Positions 10,318-19,824 of a stretch of DNA of 64,000 nt are shown here, piece after piece. The position numbers and the translations under genes are program-made. The DNA is from Prochlorococcus sp. AG-436-J02 (GTDB lineage: Bacteria; Cyanobacteriota; Cyanobacteriia; PCC-6307; Cyanobiaceae). Numbering within the stretch: position 1 is the first letter of the stretch; each line of letters starts with the position of its first letter. The notes beneath the pieces were generated by a model that was given only the letters and a program-made list of their open reading frames with translations, was not told the DNA's origin and made no database searches. The DNA lies in assembly GCA_003212625.1 (NCBI GenBank), contig QCPI01000002.1:50698-114697 (forward strand). The letters run 5' to 3'.

Positions 10318-10566
10318 TTAACTATTTCTAGAATTAATCATTGTAAATACTCCTTCAATTAATATTGCAGTAAAGAAAAGACTTAGCGATGGAATAAAGA
10401 TTGGATACCAAAGTCTTTCAAACAAACAATATAGCTTTGAATAACCATTAATACTAAAAATAAAACTAATTGCTAGAAATGTTGCACCTAAAATTAATAT
10501 ATAAAGATTATATATTAATATGTTATCAAGAACTATTTTCCATTTACTTTCTTTTAATTGATTCAT
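10318..10566 (-). CDS. Small two-TM membrane protein
   Basis: ORF with two hydrophobic segments. Confidence 0.5.
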   Translation of the reverse strand: MNQLKESKWKIVLDNILIYNLYILILGATFLAISFIFSINGYSKLYCLFERLWYPIFIPSLSLFFTAILIEGVFTMINSRNS

Positions 10567-10623
10567 TTGAATGTAAATTGATTTTTTTATTTGATAGTTT
10601 TAATAAATGGTTTTGATATTACA

Positions 10624-10752
10624 TTATGAGCCGCCTCTAAATGCATAAAGATTAATTCCAATTGATTTTAAATAAAATGCTCCGACTATAGCTATAGAGT
10701 TTAGACCTAATACAAATAACCATATTTTCCAAGGTTGCTTTGATGATTCCAT
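10624..10752 (-). CDS. Small single-TM protein, 42 aa
   Basis: MESSKQPWKIWLFVLGLNSIAIVGAFYLKSIGINLYAFRGGS. Confidence 0.45.
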   Translation of the reverse strand: MESSKQPWKIWLFVLGLNSIAIVGAFYLKSIGINLYAFRGGS

Positions 10753-10962
10753 TTGTTATTAGTAATAATATATTCAATATTTATCTTAATATATAATATT
10801 CAATGTTCTTAGTATTATTTACATAATATTAATTTCATATCATATAGGATATATGAACATTTTCTTTTATTAGATAAGTTATACAAAATCATGTTATTTC
10901 GATGTTTTTACAAAACTAGATTTTTTGATGATTACTAGTTTCTATGATTTAAACTTTATTTA

Positions 10963-11991
10963 TTATGTTTTTACAATAACTTGATTCAATTTTTTTCTAA
11001 TACTTTCTAATTGTTCATAGCTTCCTAGGTAAATTAAAATCATACCAGGATATAACGTTAAATTATCCAGAGGATTTCCAGTTAGTTTTCCTGATACTTT
11101 AGTTGCTAAAAGGTTTGCTCCATATAGTTTGGTGAAGTCGATATCTTTTTCAAGTTGGGTACTGAAATTATTAATCATTAATACATCATCGGTCAACTTG
11201 AATTCTTCAATTTCAAAATCAGAACCAGTAAGTAAATCCATAAAATCTACGGCTATGGGTCGTAAAGCTGAGGCTGCCATTGTTCTTCCTGCCGCAACAT
11301 AAGGACTAACAACTGCATTCGCGCCAGCAAGTTTTAATTTGTTAGATGCTTCCTCTGTCGCGGCTCTTGCGATTAACCTGCAACTATTGTTTAATGCTTT
11401 AGCACTTAGTATTACATATAGATTTGCTGCGTCACTTGGTAAGGTAACGACTAAACTGCGACAATTATTTATTCCTGCAAGCAATAATGTTTCGTCCATA
11501 GTTGCATCTTCCATAAGAACATTGAATCCATTTTCCTCCGCTTCAATTTTTCTTGTTGGGTCAATTTCTATTATTAGAGTAGATATTTCTTCGGATTTAA
11601 GCTGATCAGCTATTTCTTTTCCTGTTCGACCATAACCACATATTATTACGTGATTTTTCATTTTTCTAATTAATCTCCTTAATCTTAGCTCTTCTAGTCT
11701 AATGAAATAACCTAGTTCAGATAACTGTATAAACCTTTGTAGTGTTAATTGCACTACAAATAAGCCACCACCAATGATTAAAAAAGTTATAATTCTACCA
11801 GATGAACTCAGAACTTCTACTTCACCAAAACCTATGGTCGTAATAGTTATAAGTACCATCCATAAACAATCTCCCCAGTCCCAACCTTCTGTAATCCGAT
11901 AACCTAATGCACCAATGAAAAACAATATAATTAGTAATGCTAAAGGTGTTGCCCAGACTTTTAAATAGTTTTTATATCTATTGCCTTTCAC
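10963..11991 (-). CDS. Two-TM potassium channel with TrkA-N/RCK domain
   Basis: Pore TITTIGFGE and Rossmann RCK VIICGYGRTGKEIADQL. Confidence 0.88.
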   Translation of the reverse strand: MKGNRYKNYLKVWATPLALLIILFFIGALGYRITEGWDWGDCLWMVLITITTIGFGEVEVLSSSGRIITFLIIGGGLFVVQLTLQRFIQLSELGYFIRLEELRLRRLIRKMKNHVIICGYGRTGKEIADQLKSEEISTLIIEIDPTRKIEAEENGFNVLMEDATMDETLLLAGINNCRSLVVTLPSDAANLYVILSAKALNNSCRLIARAATEEASNKLKLAGANAVVSPYVAAGRTMAASALRPIAVDFMDLLTGSDFEIEEFKLTDDVLMINNFSTQLEKDIDFTKLYGANLLATKVSGKLTGNPLDNLTLYPGMILIYLGSYEQLESIRKKLNQVIVKT

Positions 11992-12154
11992 GTTCTTAAA
12001 ACTATTTATAAGTTTACAATAATAGTATAGTCATAATTTAGTTAAATCTTTTTATTTGTATGAGTATTAATCTTTCAGTTTTATTTAAATAGTTCTTAAA
12101 CTTCATATTTTACATATAATATAAAAAGGTATATTTATTTAGAAATCTGAAGAT

Positions 12155-12376
12155 ATGGACCTTTTAAAACCAGATGAGAAAAAAGAATTATTTGAAGTCG
12201 CTTATCAGGACATTTCTGCAATTCTCGCTAGCTTGCGTGATAAAGGCTTAAGCGATTTAGAGATATTTGAATTTGGGAAATCCCTTATTAATCACTTTGA
12301 TCCTATAAAAATGGAAGACTTAAAAAAAGATTCTGATTACCAGGACGCACTATTTAGAGAAGCTAACGACTTATAA
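12155..12376 (+). CDS. Hypothetical small acidic protein
   Basis: ORF MDLLKPDEKKELFEVAYQDISAIL... Confidence 0.5.
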   Translation: MDLLKPDEKKELFEVAYQDISAILASLRDKGLSDLEIFEFGKSLINHFDPIKMEDLKKDSDYQDALFREANDL

Positions 12377-12434
12377 TCCTGATTTGTTGATTGATTGTAG
12401 AAAATTCATAATATCTTTAATATGATTTTAAATG

Positions 12435-12617
12435 TTAATTAGTCTTTTTCTCTTTTAAATAATTAATTATATCTTTGCATTGAGCTATTGATAGTGATGA
12501 GAGTGGAGATGAAGCTGGAATCTTTAAAAGTATACATGTTGCAATTATCTCATTAGAATCTAGACTAAGAGTATCAGCCAACTCTTTAACTCTTAACTTA
12601 GCAGTATGAAAAACCAT
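12435..12617 (-). CDS. Stand-alone IF2_N-like domain protein
   Basis: LRVKELADTLSLDSNEIIATCILLKIPASSPLSSLSIAQCKDIINYLKEK resembles the IF-2 N-terminal domain pattern (VyeLAkeLgvsskeLl..Lkelgi...ssL). Confidence 0.6.
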   Translation of the reverse strand: MVFHTAKLRVKELADTLSLDSNEIIATCILLKIPASSPLSSLSIAQCKDIINYLKEKKTN

Positions 12618-12833
12618 AATTTCTTTTTATTCTAGTTAGATTGATAGTTTATCTTTAATATTTATTGTATTTTTTATTTTATATACAATTCATTTGAAAT
12701 TATCAATGTGTGAAATAATTTGTAATTGACTTTTCGTCCACAAGAATTGTAAAAGGAAAACAATTGTGATTATATGTATTAAGAACTTCTGTTACTCACG
12801 AATTTTTTAATTTAAGTTTCTCATCTTAGAATT

Positions 12834-13073
12834 TCAATTAAAGTTGATTTGTGCACACTCATATCCGGATTCTCTTATATCCTTATTTTCATCAATTATT
12901 GCTTTTAAGGCACAATCGCAATAATTGCTGATTGAGCTCCTAGAAATTGACTTAGTTGCCGGGTTACTTAAAGCACTAGAAATACAGTCCTCCATTTGAC
13001 TTTCAGGATATGAATGGGCTGGAGAAGAAAATGTGAACATTAGAATTATTAACAGGAATAAAATCTTCATTTG
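12834..13073 (-). CDS. Small exported cysteine-containing protein
   Basis: ORF with signal-like FLLIILMFTFSSPAHS; ATG at 13073 (MKILFLL) is a more natural start than the track start at 13115. Confidence 0.5.
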   Translation of the reverse strand, partial: QMKILFLLIILMFTFSSPAHSYPESQMEDCISSALSNPATKSISRSSISNYCDCALKAIIDENKDIRESGYECAQINFN

Positions 13074-13173
13074 ATTATAAAAGAGTAATAATATATTTTT
13101 GAATATAACATTCAATTATTATTCAGTGTTTATTTGTTTTATTATACAATATTTATTAAATTGTCTTTCTTTA

Positions 13174-13389
13174 ATGTCTTTAGATCAATTAAGAAAATTT
13201 TTAAAGGTAATGCAGAATGATAACTCTCTAAAAGAGGAGGTTATTTCATCCTCAACTGCCGATGATGTAGCATTGATTGCTTTGAAGAGAGGTTTTGAGT
13301 TCTCGGGTGACGAATTACTTAGGTTTTCTGGTAAAAAAGTTGGTAGAGTGACCGTACAAAAGAATGATGTACCTGGAGAATACAATTAA
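13174..13389 (+). CDS. Nif11-like peptide, 71 aa
   Basis: MSLDQLRKFLKVMQNDNSLKEEVISSSTADDVALIALKRGFEFSGDELLRFSG; Nif11 domain pattern. Confidence 0.75.
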   Translation: MSLDQLRKFLKVMQNDNSLKEEVISSSTADDVALIALKRGFEFSGDELLRFSGKKVGRVTVQKNDVPGEYN

Positions 13390-13394
13390 AGAAT

Positions 13395-13541
13395 TTATTT
13401 TCTTCTGCTTAGTTCTTCTACGATTTCTTCCCACTCCTTACCCGCTTTTTTGAAATTATCTAACTTAGCTTTTTTTATTAAAAATTTGTAAGAGAAAATT
13501 ATTAAAATAATTACTAATATTAGTATAAATATAAAGCTCAT
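13395..13541 (-). CDS. Small single-TM protein, 48 aa
   Basis: MSFIFILILVIILIIFSYKFLIKKAKLDNFKKAGKEWEEIVEELSRRK. Confidence 0.45.
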   Translation of the reverse strand: MSFIFILILVIILIIFSYKFLIKKAKLDNFKKAGKEWEEIVEELSRRK

Positions 13542-13701
13542 TTTTATTCTATATATAATATTTCTACTATAGCTTTATAATTTTTTTTATATAATATCCA
13601 ATGTGATTTCTGTTAAATTAGGTTATCATACTTAATTCTATATAAAAGTTTCCTATTTCCATTCTTTATGAACTAGTATCTAATTGAGATTCAGTAAAAT
13701 T

Positions 13702-14034
13702 ATGGATATTACACTCATAGCAATTGCAATTATCCTATTGCTTGCGATAGTACTTCTGATCCTGTTTTTGTTAAAAAGTATTAATAAACAATCTTTTGCA
13801 GCTGAAGATGGTTCTGTTTTTGAAACTCAATCCGATCTAGACTCATATTTAGGCCTTTATGAAAAAACTAAACCTTTGTTTGCGCTTCTTGATGCTAATT
13901 CTTCCAGTCAGGAAGCTCTTGGATTTGAGAGATCATTTTTATTGAAACTAAAAAATGGAGGTTTTGATGATTTAAAATCACTTATCAAATATCGAACACA
14001 AATTAAATTATTATCAGAATTAATTAATACATAG
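13702..14034 (+). CDS. Hypothetical membrane-anchored protein
   Basis: MDITLIAIAIILLLAIVLLILFLLKS N-terminal anchor; ATG at 13702. Confidence 0.55.
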   Translation: MDITLIAIAIILLLAIVLLILFLLKSINKQSFAAEDGSVFETQSDLDSYLGLYEKTKPLFALLDANSSSQEALGFERSFLLKLKNGGFDDLKSLIKYRTQIKLLSELINT

Positions 14035-14095
14035 ATTAATTTATTTTTTATTTAAGACCCTTTATACTAATATATAAATAATCATAAAGTCTTCA

Positions 14096-14287
14096 ATGAG
14101 TAAAACTAAATATTCGGATGAACAACTTTCTGAAATGAGTGAAGATGCCTTTGTAAATATCAAAGAAGCTTGTATGAGACTTCAAGAGCGATCAAAATGT
14201 AGTAATGATGTAGTTATTAAAATGTTAAATGAAGTTGCTCAATTCTATATTCAGCAAGACGAAAAAAATAGTGTAAAAGATCTATAA
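14096..14287 (+). CDS. CX8C microprotein, 63 aa (member B)
   Basis: MSKTKYSDEQLSEMSEDAFVNIKEACMRLQERSKCSNDVVIKMLNEVAQFYIQQDEK... Confidence 0.6.
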   Translation: MSKTKYSDEQLSEMSEDAFVNIKEACMRLQERSKCSNDVVIKMLNEVAQFYIQQDEKNSVKDL

Positions 14288-15031
14288 ATTATTATTGCTC
14301 TCTATTACATATTTTTTTAAAGGTATAGGATTTATAAAATTAGTGTGAATATCTTCAAACAATTTAATATCTTCGATAGATCCATCTACATTGATTAAAT
14401 TGTTTATTATTCCAGAGAAAGTAATATCACCACCAGTAGTACTTGCCATGACAGTAGATGGATTAAATAAGCTTATAAGTTCAGGTAATACAGTTTTTCC
14501 TTTAATAAATTTACCTGCAAGTGGTATTGAGAAATCTATTACTGGTGTTATAACTAAATCAATCTTTCTAGGATTTATTTTTTTGTCAAGGAATCCGTGT
14601 GGCTCTATATAAACTGAATTTAATAAGCAATCAATAACATAGCCATTCTCTCTATTGGGTACTGAGGCTCCTGAGGTAGCCTGGATATTTAGTTTTTTAG
14701 ATGTGTAATTTTCTCCAGGTTTTAACGTAATTACTTCTTTAAATCCCAAACTCTTAACAATCTTGCTAGCTGCCTCTGATGCTATTACTGGTATTGATTT
14801 ATTGATTTTTTTGAGAGTTTGTGGGTGTGCATGATCTGGTTGCCCTTGAGTTAATAATAATAAGCTTATATTTTTGGGTGTATCTAATTCTTTATTTAAT
14901 TTACCTTTTATAAGCCAATCTCCAGGTGGGAATGTTAAATCACCTGATAACCATGGATCGATAAGAATTCTAATTTCTTCTATCTCTATAAGCCAACCAT
15001 TTGCTCCATAATATGTGGCTTTAATTGTCAT
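14282..15031 (-). CDS. MBL-fold metallo-hydrolase-like protein (COG2220/UlaG-type)
   Basis: MTIKATYYGANGWLIEIEEIRILIDPWL...LLLTQGQPDHAHPQTLK. Confidence 0.75.
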   Translation of the reverse strand: MTIKATYYGANGWLIEIEEIRILIDPWLSGDLTFPPGDWLIKGKLNKELDTPKNISLLLLTQGQPDHAHPQTLKKINKSIPVIASEAASKIVKSLGFKEVITLKPGENYTSKKLNIQATSGASVPNRENGYVIDCLLNSVYIEPHGFLDKKINPRKIDLVITPVIDFSIPLAGKFIKGKTVLPELISLFNPSTVMASTTGGDITFSGIINNLINVDGSIEDIKLFEDIHTNFINPIPLKKYVIESNNNL

Positions 15032-15101
15032 AGATTTGTTTTAACAAATAAAAATTTTCAATAAGTATAGCCGATTTAAATTCCTAATGGGTTCATTTAT
15101 A

Positions 15102-15209
15102 CTATTTCAATAGTATAAATATAATAATCAGAATAATAATGATCGATATTATCAGCAGTGAAAATGTTTTTATATATTTTTGAAATTCATACAACCAATC
15201 ATTTTCCAT
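15102..15209 (-). CDS. Possible 35 aa single-TM peptide
   Basis: MENDWLYEFQKYIKTFSLLIISIIIILIIIFILLK. Confidence 0.3.
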   Translation of the reverse strand: MENDWLYEFQKYIKTFSLLIISIIIILIIIFILLK

Positions 15210-15534
15210 AATACAAGATATATTTTTATATTATATACCTTAGATCTCTTCTTTGATTATTAAAATATTTATTTTATGATTTTGTAGTAACCATCGTTTA
15301 TTCATATTATTTTCTATTAAGGTTTAGTATATTCTATAGAATGCAAGCTTTATTTGAACAATTTACTATTGATTAGTATCCTTCTCATTAAAATATTATT
15401 CTTCTTTCTTTACATCATATGTTCTATAAGAATCTTCTGGTTTTTAAGTATATAATTTTATCATATTTAATCTTTTTTTAAATTTTGTCCTATATTTACT
15501 TTTATCCTATAGTTAATAAATAACTGTTTTTATC

Positions 15535-16227
15535 TTGAATAAGCATATTATAGCTATCGGAGGGGGCGGTTTTGGTAGAAATACTTCGTCCTTTTTGATA
15601 GAGAAATATATAATTAGTCTTTCTCCTAATGATTGTCCTAGGATATGTTTCTTACCTACAGCTACAGGTGACAATGATAGCTATATAGTTCGCTTTTATT
15701 CTGTTTTTACACGTTTAAATTGTCAACCTACCCATTTAGATTTCTTTAAGAGGACTGTTGATATAAATTCTCATATTATGAATCAAGATATTATTTTTGT
15801 TGGAGGTGGTAATACTAAAAGTATGATAGCTGTTTGGAAGGAATGGGGGATGAACAATTTTCTTAGGAAAGCTTATGATGAAGGAGTAATAATGAGTGGT
15901 GTCAGCGCAGGAGCAATTTGTTGGTTTACAAATGGAATTACCGATTCATGGGAGAATGAATTGCAAATTTTACCCTGCTTAGATTTTATAAATGGTACAT
16001 GTTGTCCCCATTACGATGAAGAACCATCACGGAAGCCATTTGTAAATAAAGTCCTTAGAGAAGGCATAATATCTAATTGTATTTCGATTGATGGCGGTTC
16101 AGCTATGCATTTTATAGACGGGAAGCCTTTTAAAAATATTTCTTTTAAAGCTAATAAAAATTCTTATAATTGTTCCTATAACAATGATAAAGTTATTCAA
16201 AAACCTTTTCCTATTTTTCAATTGTAA
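15535..16227 (+). CDS. Peptidase S51 (peptidase E / dipeptidase E-like)
   Basis: IIAIGGGGFG, FVGGGNTKSMIAVW, SGVSAGAICWF; TTG start. Confidence 0.85.
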   Translation: MNKHIIAIGGGGFGRNTSSFLIEKYIISLSPNDCPRICFLPTATGDNDSYIVRFYSVFTRLNCQPTHLDFFKRTVDINSHIMNQDIIFVGGGNTKSMIAVWKEWGMNNFLRKAYDEGVIMSGVSAGAICWFTNGITDSWENELQILPCLDFINGTCCPHYDEEPSRKPFVNKVLREGIISNCISIDGGSAMHFIDGKPFKNISFKANKNSYNCSYNNDKVIQKPFPIFQL

Positions 16228-16319
16228 AATTTTTATATGTAATAATATAATATAAATTTTTTTTCTATAAGATTAGTCTATATTAATTTTCTATATGCCT
16301 TTATTCTTATCTTACAATA

Positions 16320-16526
16320 ATGTATTTATTTTTATTATCTTTTGCTGAAATAGGATTAAATATACCTCTTTTGCTTTTGTTGTTACTCTTTGGAGGCTTT
16401 TTCGTTGTTAGTTTTTTTATAACAAGTCCAAATATGGATACAAAGGGTTTATTGAGGGTTTTATATTCCAAACCAGTTAGAAAAGCTGATGGATCAGTGG
16501 AATATCCAGAAAGTAGGAAAGATTAA
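16320..16526 (+). CDS. Small membrane protein
   Basis: ORF with one hydrophobic segment. Confidence 0.5.
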   Translation: MYLFLLSFAEIGLNIPLLLLLLLFGGFFVVSFFITSPNMDTKGLLRVLYSKPVRKADGSVEYPESRKD

Positions 16527-16732
16527 ATTAAGTAATATTTTTAATTGTTATAGAATTTTTTAGCATCTTTTGTTTGTTAGAAGTTATTGATATACAACTT
16601 AATCGATGCCTTTAATGATTATGAAAAAGATTGTTATAATGAATCTTTTGTGAAATTTAGAACTCCTTATAGCCTCATTGCACTGTTGAAGAGTAACGTC
16701 ATATATGAAAGTAATTTTAAGAAGTAAAAAAA

Positions 16733-17953
16733 TTGAAAAAAAGCCTACTAACTAAATTCGAATTAGTCAATCGAGATAATATCGGACGGACTTTTCTACC
16801 ATCTGGTTTAAATGGTCAAGCATTAGAAATATCCTTGGATGATATTCCTTCTAGAAGAGAAGTTAGAGAAGCTATCCCCAAGCATTGTTTTAGTCGACAG
16901 ACTCATACATCTCTTTTTTACCTTTGCAGAACAGTCGGAATACAGACTTGTGTTGTTTTGATGGGGCTTTCTATTCCTCTTACGAAAGAGTTCATTCCTC
17001 TATGGATCATTTATGCCATTTTTTCTGGTACAACATCTATGGGACTTTGGGTATTAGCACATGAATGTGGTCATGGAGCCTTTTCAGATAATCGTAAATT
17101 GGAAACCTTTGTCGGTTATCTTCTACATTCTTTTTTACTTGTTCCATATTTTTCTTGGCAAAGATCACATGCCGTTCATCATGCATTTACTAATCACATT
17201 ACTGATGGTGAGACACATGTCCCCGTTGTGATCTCAGGAGACGGCAAACTCGAAAAGAAAGGAGGTGAAAACGAAATTAAGTCGTCCATGTTATTGGGCA
17301 AAACTTTATATGGCTTTAGTCAACTTTTTCTTCACTTGATTCTTGGTTGGCCAGCATATTTACTTGCGGGCAAAACTGGAGGCCCTCGATATGGCATGAG
17401 TAATCATTTTTGGCCAACAGCACCTTTCTCTAAAAAACTTTGGCCCTCTATTTGGGCAAAAAAAGTATGGATCTCAGATTGGGGAATCATTTTTATGCTT
17501 TTATTATTGATCTCTTGGTCAATAAATTTTGGAATATATTCAATGATTTGTCTTTATCTAGGTCCCTTACTTGTTGTCAATATTTGGCTTGTAATTTACA
17601 CATGGCTTCATCACACAGATACAGATGTACCACATCTAGGTGAAGGTGAGTTTTCTTACATGAGAGGAGCATTCTTATCTATAGATAGGCCCTATGGAAA
17701 AATATTAGATTTTTTACATCACTCAATTGGATCAACCCATGCAATACATCATATTGAGCCAACAGTTCCTCATTATCATGCAAGACTTGCTACTAGAGTT
17801 TTAAAAAATAAATTTCCAAAAGTTTATCTTTACAACCCTACCCCAATTTTTAATTCTCTTTGGCATATAGCTACTAATTGTGTGGCTGTAAAGAAAGATC
17901 TTGATGTTGATAGGTATGTATGGAAACAACCAAAAGCATATCACTCTAATTAA
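16733..17953 (+). CDS. desA: Fatty acid desaturase, DesA-like
   Basis: Histidine boxes HECGHGAF, HAVHHAFTNH, HAIHHIEP; TTG start. Confidence 0.82.
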   Translation: MKKSLLTKFELVNRDNIGRTFLPSGLNGQALEISLDDIPSRREVREAIPKHCFSRQTHTSLFYLCRTVGIQTCVVLMGLSIPLTKEFIPLWIIYAIFSGTTSMGLWVLAHECGHGAFSDNRKLETFVGYLLHSFLLVPYFSWQRSHAVHHAFTNHITDGETHVPVVISGDGKLEKKGGENEIKSSMLLGKTLYGFSQLFLHLILGWPAYLLAGKTGGPRYGMSNHFWPTAPFSKKLWPSIWAKKVWISDWGIIFMLLLLISWSINFGIYSMICLYLGPLLVVNIWLVIYTWLHHTDTDVPHLGEGEFSYMRGAFLSIDRPYGKILDFLHHSIGSTHAIHHIEPTVPHYHARLATRVLKNKFPKVYLYNPTPIFNSLWHIATNCVAVKKDLDVDRYVWKQPKAYHSN

Positions 17954-18055
17954 TTTATCTTAGTTTAATATTACTTTCGAATCATAAATTTATTTATATT
18001 AAATGACTATTTTATAAATTAAGTTTAAAATAAAAATTAAGGTTAGTAATTAAAA

Positions 18056-18238
18056 ATGACAAAGAAGGACTATGAATGCTTCTTATTTAAGATAGATCAA
18101 TTAAATAAGTTGGTTGAGATGTTAAATGTATCTTCTGATAAATATCAGTTATTTATTAAATGTAAAACTCATGAGGAGGTCGTCGAACTTGCTAGAAAAT
18201 GGGGATATGAAATTGGTAAGAGATGGGGAGATTATTAG
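18056..18238 (+). CDS. Nif11-like peptide, 60 aa
   Basis: KCKTHEEVVELARKWGYEIGKRWGDY matches the C-terminal Nif11 pattern. Confidence 0.65.
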   Translation: MTKKDYECFLFKIDQLNKLVEMLNVSSDKYQLFIKCKTHEEVVELARKWGYEIGKRWGDY

Positions 18239-18259
18239 TAAATAAAAGTATTTATTAAT

Positions 18260-18514
18260 CTAATTACCTCCGCCATTACAGCTCCAAACTTTTGATGGTA
18301 TTCCCTGTGTATTCTTTCCATCGATACGCCATGTTTTTGTAATACAATCATTTTGTGTATTAGCCCATATTGACATTGGTTCCAGTGCAGTTGATACTTC
18401 CTTTAGTGATTTTGAAATGGATATAACTGAAATTGATGTAAATAAGAGTGAGAAAGTGCTTAAACCTGCACAAATCAGGTACTTGTTATCCACAAATAAT
18501 TTCTTTAGCATCAT
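18260..18514 (-). CDS. Small exported or membrane-anchored protein ending SCNGGGN
   Basis: Hydrophobic N-terminus YLICAGLSTFSLLFTSISVI; C-terminus WRIDGKNTQGIPSKVWSCNGGGN. Confidence 0.55.
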   Translation of the reverse strand: MMLKKLFVDNKYLICAGLSTFSLLFTSISVISISKSLKEVSTALEPMSIWANTQNDCITKTWRIDGKNTQGIPSKVWSCNGGGN

Positions 18515-18645
18515 TATATTAAATATTAAAATTCACAGTACATAAAATTATTAAATTTATCTTACTAAGTTTTGTTTTGAAAATATTACAGATTTATTTT
18601 TACGACTATTAATTAAAAAATCTTATATAAATTGTTTAGAAGTGA

Positions 18646-18804
18646 TTAATTCTTATTTTCAAGAAATTCTAGGATCTTTTTAAATCTGTCGGTATTTTCA
18701 TAATTCGGACTTGCGGTTAAAAATACAACTAAAAGTATCATTAGCACTCCAATGATAGAAACCCCTAACATTACTTGCTGGAACGGGTCTAATGATTCAA
18801 GCAT
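18646..18804 (-). CDS. Small single-TM protein, 52 aa
   Basis: MLESLDPFQQVMLGVSIIGVLMILLVVFLTASPNYENTDRFKKILEFLENKN. Confidence 0.45.
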   Translation of the reverse strand: MLESLDPFQQVMLGVSIIGVLMILLVVFLTASPNYENTDRFKKILEFLENKN

Positions 18805-18897
18805 CTTTTTTTTGTTTAAATAATCGAATAATTTAATTTTAATTGAAGGAGGACCTTTTTATTGATATTTGATCTAAATATTTTATTTGCTGGATCG

Positions 18898-19068
18898 TTA
18901 TTTACTCTGCTTCGTTTCTTTAGGCCATCTAGCCTTTAGATTAAGTGGGTTTTTGAAATTTACTTCAATAGGGTTGCCTTGAGCTAAGGCAATTAATGCT
19001 TTTAATGCCCATCCTCCGATAATTAAAATAAACGAGATTAAGAGTAAATAAATTATGTTGGTAAGCAT
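18898..19068 (-). CDS. Small single-TM protein, 56 aa
   Basis: MLTNIIYLLLISFILIIGGWALKALIALAQGNPIEVNFKNPLNLKARWPKETKQSK. Confidence 0.45.
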   Translation of the reverse strand: MLTNIIYLLLISFILIIGGWALKALIALAQGNPIEVNFKNPLNLKARWPKETKQSK

Positions 19069-19374
19069 TAATGTTAAACAGTACTTAATTACATATTATT
19101 ATATTTAAATACTTAGTGTTATTGTAAATATCAGCATTATTTTTTTATTATTAATACCTTATCAATAAATAATTTTAATTGAAAATCAATTCACTATGCT
19201 CAGGTTCAATCTGTGACAATTCTAATAAATGAATTTCTTCCTAGCTATAAATACCCATTTTGCTTCCAATTTTCGATAATTGTGTTTGATTAAGCATTTT
19301 ATTATTATTTTTTTTATAATATGATTGATTTTTAAGCAATTTAGTATGAATATAAAATGGATAGTTTTAATTGA

Positions 19375-19584
19375 ATGATCAACAATCCTTATACATATTT
19401 ATTTATTTCTTTTCTTGTTCTATTTGCTATTTTAATTTTATTCTTTAATTTAAAGCCCAACAAAACACTTTTAAATAATAAAATTCTTTTAAAAAATCTT
19501 TTAGAAAGTTTTGATTTGGAATTGCCTGAGGAGTTAAAACGACTAGAAAAATCTTCTACTGACCCTCAAAAAAAACTTTCATAA
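19375..19584 (+). CDS. Small membrane protein
   Basis: ORF with hydrophobic N-terminus. Confidence 0.45.
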   Translation: MINNPYTYLFISFLVLFAILILFFNLKPNKTLLNNKILLKNLLESFDLELPEELKRLEKSSTDPQKKLS

Positions 19585-19605
19585 TATTTTTATTTGTTTT
19601 TTCCA

Positions 19606-19776
19606 ATGTCCAGCTTTGATTTTGATGACACTGAAACATCTGGTATTTGGTGGTCAACTAATGTTTCGATTAGAGATTTATGTATAGAACTTAAGGAAGA
19701 GACAGCTTGCAAAGATAAGGATATAGTTCAACTTCTCCGATCTATTGCTAATTCAATTGAAGAAAACAGTTTTTAA
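19606..19776 (+). CDS. CX8C microprotein, 56 aa (member C)
   Basis: MSSFDFDDTETSGIWWSTNVSIRDLCIELKEETACKDKDIVQLLRSIANSIEENSF; ATG at 19606. Confidence 0.6.
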   Translation: MSSFDFDDTETSGIWWSTNVSIRDLCIELKEETACKDKDIVQLLRSIANSIEENSF

Positions 19777-19824
19777 TTTGGGTATATTGTTTAATATATT
19801 TTAATATTTATCTAACTGTAATTT

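Noticed and set aside
11339-11605. Plus-strand ORF inside the potassium channel gene
   Set aside because: Antisense shadow of a well-supported CDS
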